Shown here piece after piece: positions 54,684 to 64,000 of a stretch of DNA of 64,000 nt. The notes under the pieces were generated by a model. The model searched no databases. It had not been told where the DNA came from and worked only from the letters and a program-made list of their open reading frames with translations. Origin of the DNA: Trissonchulus latispiculum (taxonomy: Eukaryota; Nematoda; Enoplea; Enoplida; Ironidae). Each line of letters opens with the position of its first letter. Positions within the stretch are counted from its first letter, which is position 1. Location of the stretch: the NCBI GenBank assembly GCA_030248195.1, contig JASAND010011208.1:1-64000 (forward strand), read 5' to 3'. Both the position numbers and the translations under genes were made by a program.

Positions 54684-55499
54684 TAGAGACCTTCACGGGC
54701 CTGAATTTTCAGGCCCGGCCCGGCCCGGCCCGTAAAAATTTCACCTCGGCCCGGCCCGTTTGAAAATTTTTCGACCTCGGCCCGGCCCGGCCCGGCCCGC
54801 TCCAACTTAGGCCCGGCCCGGCCCGGCCCGTAAGCTCAAAAGTTAGGCCTGGCCCGGCCAGGGCCCGTTTTTCCTAAAATTTTGTCCAAAATTATTGGCA
54901 AAAAATAAAGGTTCAAATTGTACAGAATTTTATTCGTCATCGCAGATACCATTCCTAAGCGATTTCACGTAGCTCATGTTTACTTTGAGTGAGATAAAAT
55001 AGTCAGCGGTTCAGTTCTTGGCTGTAGGGAAGAATTAGCTACCAGTTTGTTGATTCAAGGTGCAATTAATTAAGAAGAAGGGATACTTTCCAAATATTAA
55101 ATATAACGATATAAATATAAATAAATTTCAAATGCTAATGTACAAATTCGAGTTAAAATTGCGTCATATAAACGCAAATAAGCTAAGTGCATACGCCAGA
55201 ACTCTGAAAGAGAAAGGAAATTAAGTAAGCTCGAAATAAAAAACCAACGATTATTCAAAATCTATTTTAGAAAAAATAAAATTTCCAATATAAGCTGCCA
55301 AAACTAAAAACAAGACAAAATCTTCAAATGAAAATAGCAGGCCCGGCCCGAAGCCCGGCCCGCTCTAGTACTCGGCCCGGCCCGGCCCGGCCCGCACCCA
55401 AATTTTTCATACCTCGGCCCGGCCCGGCCCGTTTCACCTTAGGCCCGGCCCGGCCCGGCCCGCGGGCCGGGCCGGGCTTACGGGCCTTAGTGAAGGTCT
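54684..55499. mobile_element. Fold-back with GGCCC tandem arrays
   Basis: The outer ends 'tagagaccttcac' and 'gtgaaggtctcta' are inverted. Each side carries arrays of GGCCC/CGGCC pentamers (54710-54870 and 55340-55480) around an AT-rich centre. TTATCTTGTA flanks both sides (near 54671 and 55501), a likely target duplication of about 10 bp. That sequence recurs at about 55762. No gene. Confidence 0.75.
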
Positions 55500-55650
55500 C
55501 TATTATCTTGTATCTTTCTACAGCCATCGTGCACCACCTGTCAGTTTGAGCTTGTCTCGCGGGGTGTTTGTCCTTGGCAGGGTTGTATGTATTCAAAAAC
55601 GTGTCACTACAGTTTGGGAACGAATTCAAACTTAAGCTTGGTTCGATTGT

Positions 55651-55711
55651 GCCTGGGTGGCTCAATCGGTCTAGTTAACCGAAGGTTGTGGGTTCGATCC
55701 CCACCTCAGGC
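55651..55711 (+). tRNA. Truncated tRNA pseudogene
   Basis: Acceptor GCCTGGG/CTCAGGC (one G-T pair), box A-like GGCTCAATCGG and T arm GTGGG TTCGATC CCCAC are intact. The D-to-anticodon region is short: total 61 nt, with AACC GAA GGTT in place of an anticodon arm. The isotype cannot be read. Confidence 0.55.
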
Positions 55712-58700
55712 CCGAATTTTTCGGTACTGTGGTGCTGTAGTGACAACTTTCTCTCTTTCGTCTATTATCTTGTATCTTTCCACAGCAGTTTGATTTAATG
55801 CAATTGTCTACGCATTGGTGCAATGAAAGAAGACGCATAGCATGGCTTTAGCTTTGCTGAAGTCCTAACGGTCGGAGAACAATCTAGCTTAAACTTAGAA
55901 AATTGCCACCGAATCGAAGATTTTTGCGTGCAACCCTGGAAGCCATAGCTTGGTGTGCATAATCACACTATAGGTCCCTAAATTTGTGTAAAATATGACG
56001 GAATTCTGAGAGAGCGCAAAATAATTTACGTCATTCTAATCATGAAAAATGGTTTCCCGTGGACCTCCGTTGGAAAATTTAAAAATATAAAATTTTTAAT
56101 GTTTGTTTTTACTACCAATCGCTTAGAAGCATCCATGCAAATGTTTACTTAGATTGGTTACGCTTCGCTAATCGTTATCTGTCCTCAATTGAGGCTGGGG
56201 GGAATTGCTGACTTGATCCAAAAAAGAATTCGATCCGAAAAATTTCACGATGCTTAAGGGTTGCAGGTAGTCCTACAGTTTATATTATTGTAGACGCATA
56301 ATATGTATGTCGGTTGCACATTCTTGCGGGAACGCAGAGTGGCGCATCTGTTTAGTCGTTATGAAATGAATCTTGAGGTCGGTTGTTCGAGTCTCTCAAA
56401 CTCAAAAAAATTTGTTTGTAAAAAAATCAAAAATATTGCTTGTCTGCGATTTAATTAAGTATATGCATTTATATATTATTATAGTATTTGAGGTTACTCT
56501 TAAATGGTTACCGAATACTGAGTTTCACTATATATTCTGTTGAATCCTGCGGTTTAATTGTGTAAAATTCGAAGTATAAATAATCTGAATCCGGTTTACT
56601 GTTGTGGCTTGGCTAGCTGATATGTCTTAGAATATTTTCGTGTATATATAGTTGTTCCTGTATATACATTGCGAATGCACATTTGTTGCACGGAAAAATT
56701 TTGTAAATACAGTATATACGTACATAGTAATATTGCTCGATGTATATATGCACGTGTGCATGTATATATGTATGGACGTACGTGCGTATGCGTACGCAGA
56801 TTTATGTAAGAAAAACTTGATTTATAGTGGATAATCCTGTTTTCAACACGAGCAAATAGGCACTTACGTAGTAGGGGCCGTATATATGTATATATATTGT
56901 AACGACCTGAACAAGTCCAAATCTGTACTTCCAGTGTTTGACCATCTTGTTTAACTGTATATGTAAAATTGCTAATCTTGGACAAACAAAACTTATCTAA
57001 AACTTATTTTCTTACATTCTATTTTCTCGGATGTTCATGATTAGGACCAGAATGCAATTTTTTCAAATAATTTGGTAATAATGCCAAAACGAACAAACAA
57101 TCTATTTGTATTTATGACGTGTTTCATTCTATATACCACATAACTGAGATACATATAGATATGTCCAATATATATAGTGTGCTTGCTTCTTTTGACATTT
57201 TGATTCGGCCCCTATGTCTTGCTTAGATAAAAAGCTTTAGCTAGTGGCTTTTCGTCCGAGTGCTAAAGTCTTTACTTCTATCTACAAGTGAAGCTGCTGT
57301 TGCAAGCATACGTTGTTTAGCTTCGTTACCTAGATGATATATAGCAATCATTTTACGTATCTACTAAGCCTTCAAATGATATCCTGTGGAGTTTGAATAT
57401 AAATAGTTTTAAGTACCCACATATAAACATTATATATTTGTATATATGTGCGTTGTATGGGAGTATATACCAGGAACTTATAGTTGGGCGCACGCCTTTC
57501 AGCATTTCAATCTTCAGTTTCAACTGGTTTCTAAAAATTTTGGACCTTTTAAGCAAAACCTCACTGTCCAGAATCCGCACGAGTTGACCTAATGAGTTAA
57601 AATTGCTTAGGCCACCCTGACAAAATCTGTCATAGTTTGGGCCAACCCAGCCCGACCCATAAAATTTTTTATTTCTCCCAAAATGAAAATTGCATACAGA
57701 AACTTTTTCTTAATGTTTTGTCCACGAAAAAGATTTTTCTAAAAATTCTAAAGATTTTTCGGGTTTTTGATGAGTTTACAAAGTGTCCTTACGACATAAA
57801 TAGTGTGTTCTTGATTACTCTTTGTCGTGCTACAGACGTAAGCAAAAAGATACTAAGGTGTGTTGACAATTGGGAAGACTGGAGTGCTAAGAGAAACAAA
57901 GAATAAAATTTTTTAAAAATCAGAAGAAGCCACAGTTGCAACATTCAAATATTTTATTTTATTCAACTAGTTAAACTTTTGTAAAGTGCAATTTTTTACT
58001 GGAATTAAAGGAATTAGAATTAGAAGCAGAAGAAAAGGACTTTGAGGTCTAGAAGGAATTGCGCCGCACATTTCTGTACAAAAAGAAAATTTTTTAAATA
58101 ATCAGTAAATCCTTGCTTCAGAAACTTAAAACATTGACATTTTAAAAGTGTGCTTTTCATAAAAAGATTTAACGGAGTAACTTAATGGATTAAGAAGATT
58201 AAGAAATCTATTCAGTCAGTCAGTTTAACTCGCGGATTCAACTTTAATCCGTTTAATTCGCGAACATTTCTATTAAATGATTAAAGCTAAGGCAATCCGT
58301 TCAATCCAATTTATGAAAACGTCTTACGAGTTCACTGTTGGCCATCCTCCCATTAGTGTTAGTTACTATAAGGAATGCTGTACAACTATAATCGATAGCT
58401 CTTTTGCCATGAGGCAGTTATAGTGTCCCTAAATCGCTTAGACAGAAGTAACCAAGTCTGCAACCTGCGACTTACCTAACGCCAACCTTGTTGATAAATG
58501 AATTATTGCAGTAAGAAAATTTCTGAAGTTTATTGATTTATTCAATTCTATTCGACGTCTAGCACTGATAAACATAGTCGTAATCTCAGGGGGTTTGGAC
58601 CTTAATTTTGAACGTAGTGCTGCTTAATACCTCAATAGAAAAGAATCATTGACAACTATTTTTATTTGATTGCAAATATTGAGCAGGTGCATAAATGAAA

Positions 58701-59615
58701 AAAGGTGCATATAAGAATATATATAAGCTTGAGCAAAGCTTCATCTCGGCATGCGCTAACAACAGCATCTCAGCATGCAAACAACTATCGAGAATGATAT
58801 GTTAACACATAAAATCTGTTTGTGTCTTATACCAACAGACCGGAAAGCTCTCATGGAATGTCTATTTGTTTTACTTTTTGATTTCAATTTTTCTCTACAT
58901 AAGTGAGGTGAAATATACAAAATTCCGAAAAGTTCCTTTTTCTGAATTTTATGTTCATTAATAAATAAAAAATAAATAAACATCTATATATGTGTTTGAA
59001 ATATGTATACATGCAAAAACAAGCAGACGTATATATGTACATACTATTAAGTGAATAGATATTAAATATATTTTCCCACGGGAAACTGATTTTGTGCCTC
59101 ATTTTTTTAGAAAATTCTTAAATTCTTTTAGAACGCTATCAATTGAATATCAATCGGAAAAATAGTTCTCCGATTCGTCATTTAGCCAGCTCAGAATATT
59201 CTTATCTGTTAAGCAAACAGCTTATTAAAGCGAAATTGATGAAATGCACATTTCACAAACATATCCATGGGGAAACTCATGGGGATATAAAGCAAAACAC
59301 GAGGCGCAGTTTTAGCTCAATGGGCCAAACTTTGCTACTAATGCAAGCAAGGAAAATCTACATCACATTTTTGGACACAACCGCACTATCACTAACCTAA
59401 GCACATTTATAATTTAATTTCGCTTTTGTCGGATTCAAAACTAATCTTTCATTTATGTTATATGAGGTTATGAAAACTCCAACACAAATGTTTGTAAAAT
59501 GGATGCCATGAAAACTTTTAGCAATTTAGCTAAAATATAAAATATAAAATCACCAACTTCACACGTTTGGTTTCATTAACATCCCCCCGTATTCCATGTT
59601 CATATATATACATAT

Positions 59616-59686
<71 letters not shown>

Positions 59687-61059
59687 CAGGTGTATACATA
59701 AAATAGCTATTTGTGCAGATCACAACATTTGATACAACCTTGTTAAAGGTAGACCGGAACACACATTTGTAGCTTTGGTTTGCTTATATAATTTTTCTTC
59801 ACATCCACCATATGATGTTTTAAATTTTGAATTTCAGTTCAGAATTTTTCTCCTCTTTCCACCGAAAACTTTCATTGAACATGCCAAATCTATTGGTCTG
59901 GTTAAGGCGAAAATTGTTTGATATGTATATATAAGCATTGTTCACAACCGTACACATGGCATATTTACATCACTGGCACATTTCAGTGGGAAACTTTCCA
60001 CCACTTCGGCCTCTCGCTCCACTTTTGCGAGCACCCCTACTTTTCGGGATGTCCCCCACTTTTTGGCACTCTTCCAAATACTGTCGGAAAATAAGTTTCG
60101 AAGTCAAATTTTCAACTTTTTCCGTTCCCAATTTTAGGTAATTATGGACTCATAAGCCAATTTCAAGGTCTAAAACAGCGATTTTTCGCGCTTTTGCCTT
60201 AACATGCTAATTTTTCGATTAAAAAATTAAGTATATTTGTATCTTTCCCCCACTTTTCGGAAGCACCCTTCCACTTCCACCTGTTAACGGGGCAGGCCCA
60301 ACCATTTTAAAGAACATAGAAAGTCCCAGACATTATATATATCATATAAAACATAAAAATAAAGGAATATATTGACTGAGGTGAAATGAAGTGCTCATAT
60401 ATATACACAGAATGTTTAAACTGGAGTATCGCCTGCAGCATCGGCTCATCATCATCATCATTCTGAAAAAAGAATATGCACTCAAATTAGTGGTGCCAGC
60501 CTTTGATTTCCTTCCTTGTAATGGAAGTCTTTGAAAGGAGAATGCTTATTTTAAATATATGCGTATATAGTTCTTGAATAGTTCTTGAAAATTGTTTTAA
60601 AATTTAAAATAATTTAAAGTCTAATTTGCTTGAAATTAGCGACTTACGAAACAACAACATTTTGCAACAGCGGTATTCACCCTTTACTTCATGCTATCTT
60701 GCGTTTTCGGGTCATCTCTCTCCAGTACATAATTTATAACTAAGGTAAATTTTGTAACTGTACTGCCCAGAGAAAACAAACACTTCAAATTCCAGTGTAA
60801 ACTTCTTTACGGTATATACCTTAATCCCCTGTTTTTGTGTGTTCCACCTCACTACGCTCTTTTGGACGAATGTCCAGCCCAGAGTGAAATTTTCGACTTT
60901 TAAACGTGAACATAAAATATATAAAGTTATGTGAACTTAAAAATAAATAAACTTATGAAATATGAACATAAAAAGAAAGTTCAAAGCCCGCACTATGACT
61001 GACTTGCTGTATCATACGGTAACGAATCAAAGTATAGGGTTGACAAACATTAAGCTTAC
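55712..61059. other. Non-coding AT-rich DNA
   Basis: No exon or RNA gene can be supported. A weak tRNA-like relic with 'tggcgcatctgtttagtcg' is near 56340-56405, and a TA microsatellite is at 59603-59680. A fragment near 56186-56220 resembles the end of the fold-back family at 7417. The many short open frames here are what AT-rich DNA gives by chance. Confidence 0.45.
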
Positions 61060-61550
61060 TTGCTACATTGTAGAACGTTATGATATACGGTACTCCGTCC
61101 TCATAAACGTCAACCCGCAGAAAGCAGGGGACAGTTTGGATAGTAGGATATGGGCCATGTTGCACAAAGGAAAAATCGCCATGGAAGTGCAACTGAACCC
61201 GGGCATCTGACCAGGGATGCTTCAGAAATGGTTTCCGGGGCTTGAAACTGTAGGTGCGGATGGCATGATCAGAAGCCATGCACTGCCACACAAAGTTGCA
61301 GGCCGCTCCGTGATACTGTTGCGGAGTTTGGCAGCCAAGTAAGTAGGCATGCTTGCCGCTATGATATTTCCGGGATTCAGGCTCATAGTGGCCATCATGG
61401 TAGGTCCCATAGGGAGTCCACTGAATGAGCGGAGGCACCGGAGTACTGAAGGCATCCCGCAGCATCACAATCAATAGCTCGGCTGGGTAGTTTTTCGCTT
61501 GTTGGGGGCTCATCAGTCGGAAAATGGGTATATATTCCGGGGCGCCGTCT
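61060..61550 (-). CDS. Exon of unknown protein (GAPEYIPIF... exon)
   Basis: 491 bp between a clear acceptor (tattttag) and donor (gtaagc) on the minus strand, open throughout. It encodes about 163 residues rich in His, Tyr, Phe and Pro (GAPEYIPIFRLMSPQQAK, HGKHAYLLGC-like and LHFHGDFSFVQHGP stretches). No family is recognised. The composition and both splice sites make it a real exon. It is probably the downstream part of the gene with exons at 62710-63450. Confidence 0.65.
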
Positions 61551-62709
61551 AAAATAATAAACATTACAGTTACATATGTATACATATACTATATTCAATT
61601 TATGCATTACTATAATTAGTAATTGTAAATTATAACTCATCTCATATGCCTCTTTATAATCTGTTCGCAATTCTTGTACATAGACAGCATGCTAATTATA
61701 TATTAACTAATTGTTGCTCCATTGAATAATTACTGCCAGTATTTAAGAAAATAGCGTTCTATTAAAATTTAGTTGAAAACAAAAAATTAGTTTCTCAAAT
61801 ACTAAGCCTACAACTTAACCGATTTAAATCCAAATTAGATGGATGCATTGAGCATATTTCTGCTTGATTTGCAGCAATATTTTAGTTTTAAAAATCATAA
61901 ATTTCTAACCTTTCTAATGAGGGAACAAGACGGGAACCAAAAAACCTTTTGTCTCCAATTTTAATTTAGACACATCATGCAAGTTAAGGTCGAAATTGTT
62001 ATTAATGCGTTAGCACGCAACGTACGTAATTTAAATTCTACCTTTCAATTTTGAGCACCATACAGTTCTGAACTCTTCTGTTGTAGAATCAAACTGCATT
62101 TACTGAGCTTCTCAGCTCCAGTTTTTCTGTTTATTGCAATTACATTGTTTACAAACAACTCTTTCTTTGATGTATATACATTTTTAATTCAATCTAGTTA
62201 TTATGCAGCTTGCAAATTTCAACCAAACAGACAACGATACTCAAGTGTTCAGTTCTACGAATTAACTGTGTCCACTGTTGGGGTAATTTTTTCGATTTTC
62301 TCCGATGTCACCGATTTTTGCATACTTCATTGCCGAAGCGGCATATTTTAACAAGTTTTAAAATTAAAGTAGTAAGTCTTACAGTTGTTGAGTAATTTAT
62401 TTCACCTCGAAGTTCTGGTTTACATGTGTTGAACATGAGAAATTTATAAAGTTGTCCTTTTTCTCGTTGATACAAAACCTGCCGACAGACCTTATCAATC
62501 TGGATAGTTTATAATAATCAAATTACTGCTAAGTGATAAAAACAGCGACTGCGAAATTAGTTTTATTTTAGGCCGTCAAAATTTGTATTTTTTAATTTGC
62601 TAAATTCAAAAATTTAAAGTTAATTTTTGAGGATTTAAAATTTTACCTCATATCAAATTTTAAATTTCCAAAAATTAAATTAAAATTTTAAAGGCCTAAG
62701 CTAACTTAC

Positions 62710-62811
62710 TAGTTCCACAGAGACAGAGTTTAACACAGGCGGCCGGATGCATATTCGTCTGCCCTTCCCGCCTCGCTCCTTGCTAGGTTTTGCTTTGCTG
62801 GGCCATTGGAC
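62710..62811 (-). CDS. Exon of unknown protein (basic segment)
   Basis: Donor gtaagt after GGAACTA; the acceptor (aaaaatgag) is weak. One frame reads VQWPSKAKPSKERGGKGRRI then CIRPPVLNSVSVEL, a Lys/Arg-rich segment. More GC-rich than the flanks. It is assigned to the same minus-strand gene by spacing and strand. Confidence 0.5.
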
Positions 62812-62866
62812 CTCATTTTTTGTAAATGATTACAAATAGTTGATGTAGGAAATTATATATACTTAC

Positions 62867-62958
62867 ATAGATCAAAGCATCTTGGGGTTTCCATCGTGGC
62901 CGCTTTCTTCTCTGTTCTTATGGTCTTTGAAACTTGGCTGATGGCTGAAGTTTCACTC
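62867..62958 (-). CDS. Exon of unknown protein
   Basis: 92 bp between acceptor tattttag and donor gtaagt, with one open frame, SETSAISQVSKTIRTEKKAA then TMETPRCFDLCK. No family recognised; likely low-complexity linker. Confidence 0.5.
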
Positions 62959-63229
62959 CTAAAATATTATTATCGGTTTATTATCAGTTTTCTTGAAAAG
63001 GTACTTTGGTGTGATTAAAAAAACTAATTTATCCACACGAACTCATTTAACTTGCCTTTAAAATTGAAATTTATTATATACGAAGCTTCTTTGAATGTTT
63101 AGCAACAAAACAACTTTTGAAGTTTTATGGTCCTGAAATTGCAGGCATTGTAACTTACCATAAAAAAGTGTGATCTAAACGTTAAATTAACAATGGAAAA
63201 AATGCAAGGGTCTATTCAAAGTGACCTAC

Positions 63230-63450
63230 CTTTCTTAGGATGCAGAAAGTAGTGACGGGTAATTTGAGACGAACTTTGAGACAAACGGTTGCCGCAGCCA
63301 ATGGCAGCCGTGGTTGTGCAATGACCCTGGTCTGGCAGACCCTGCTGGTCTGGGTGGCCTTTTCCTTTGAAGTTTTGCGGCGTCTTGGAATAAAGTACAA
63401 AGCAGGAAAGCACTGACATTGTGATAGTCATAATTGAAACTAAGCGATTC
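63230..63450 (-). CDS. Upstream exon of unknown protein
   Basis: Ends at donor gtaggt after AAGAAAG. One frame reads KGKGHPDQQGLPDQGHCTTT then AAIGCGNRLSQSSSQITRHY, with alternatives in the other two frames. The 5' border is not defined. It is GC-rich against an AT-rich background, consistent with a coding exon upstream of 62867-62958. Confidence 0.45.
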
Positions 63451-64000
63451 ATCTATAAAATACAGATACATATAAGATACTTTTACTTTTATATTGCAGT
63501 AGGTACTTTTTCGTCGTTATTCGCTTTCTTTGCACTCTTTCTCTTCCGAATTTATATTTACGTAACAAAATGCACACAGCTAAGCACACAAAATGTACAA
63601 GTATATGTATGCTATGTCTTTCTTCAAAGCTATATATATTGATTATTTTACATTTAAATTTTTTTGGAAGTTTGATTTTGTCAGTTTTGGTCAATTTTTG
63701 GTTACTAAAATTGGCTTTGGAAGCTACTTATCAAATTAATGATTGTTCTTTACTACTGAAATGTTATATTCTAAATAAAGTATTTTATTTTCTTTGAATA
63801 TTTGGAAGTTTGAACATATTTCGGTCTGTTTAATATTCATTTTCCTTATTTCAAATTAGTCGGTTCCGGTTTGTCAGTCATTGGTAAAACAAGTAATTAC
63901 GTAGACGATATCCCCCTCCCCCAGCCTCAATCTGGGGCGGTAATAGCCTACTTGATACCAACTTTAGCAAAACTTAACCAACTCAGCTCAAACATTGCTA
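63451..64000. other. Non-coding DNA ending in part of a fold-back
   Basis: AT-rich. The last roughly 90 bases (from about 63910) match an end of the fold-back family seen at 7417-8079 ('ctttagcaaaacttaa' and 'agctcaaa'), which is cut by the window edge. Confidence 0.5.

Noticed and set aside
56337..56405. tRNA gene near 56340
   Set aside because: Only weak box A/B-like text; acceptor and anticodon arms do not pair.

Overview
This is nuclear DNA of a eukaryote, most likely an invertebrate animal. Coding sequence is split into short exons with GT/AG borders, there are eukaryotic tRNA-like and U2 snRNA genes, two exon sets read as metazoan-like ALG1 and HIP1/HIP1R, and most of the DNA is repeats. 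The species cannot be named from the sequence.

Layout. (1) 1-15.2 kb is repeat DNA: tandem repeats, long palindromic fold-back elements, a five-copy MITE-like family with CTGGC...GCCAG ends and 5-6 bp target duplications, one tRNA-Asn-like gene, and no convincing protein gene. (2) 15.2-44.5 kb is the core. It holds U2 snRNA gene repeats: two complete U2 genes (21249-21433 plus strand, 33032-33215 minus strand) and several split or partial ones. The spacers contain a tRNA-Glu-like sequence and a roughly 100-bp degenerate tandem repeat. Two long non-LTR retrotransposons (LINEs) begin inside U2 at nt 25-31. One of them (36041-43748) is still framed by both halves of its target, with ATGATCG on both sides; a third copy, 5'-truncated, ends in U2. 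Each full element has ORF1 (RNA-binding region, one CCHC knuckle, then a NADAR/YbiA-like domain) and ORF2 (APE-type endonuclease, reverse transcriptase with YADD, C-terminal Cys/His motif). After ORF2 come about 2 kb of 3' region with an ordered series of hairpins whose sequences differ but whose pairing is kept, plus tRNA-like modules. (3) 44.5-53 kb has exons resembling HIP1/HIP1R interleaved with two ALG1-like exons, and more fold-back elements. (4) 53-64 kb is mostly AT-rich non-coding DNA with a GGCCC-rich fold-back, tRNA-like relics and microsatellites. Four exons of an unrecognised minus-strand gene lie at 61-63.4 kb.

The most interesting system is the U2-targeting LINE pair. Two divergent families use the same U2 site, both carry a NADAR domain fused to the nucleic-acid-binding ORF1 protein, and both end in the same multi-hairpin architecture. 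The layout implies that they are transcribed from the U2 promoter or just inside it, integrate into the U2 coding region next to the branch-point recognition sequence, and may use the NADAR domain against host ADP-ribosylation or NAD-derived chemistry. The last point is inference.
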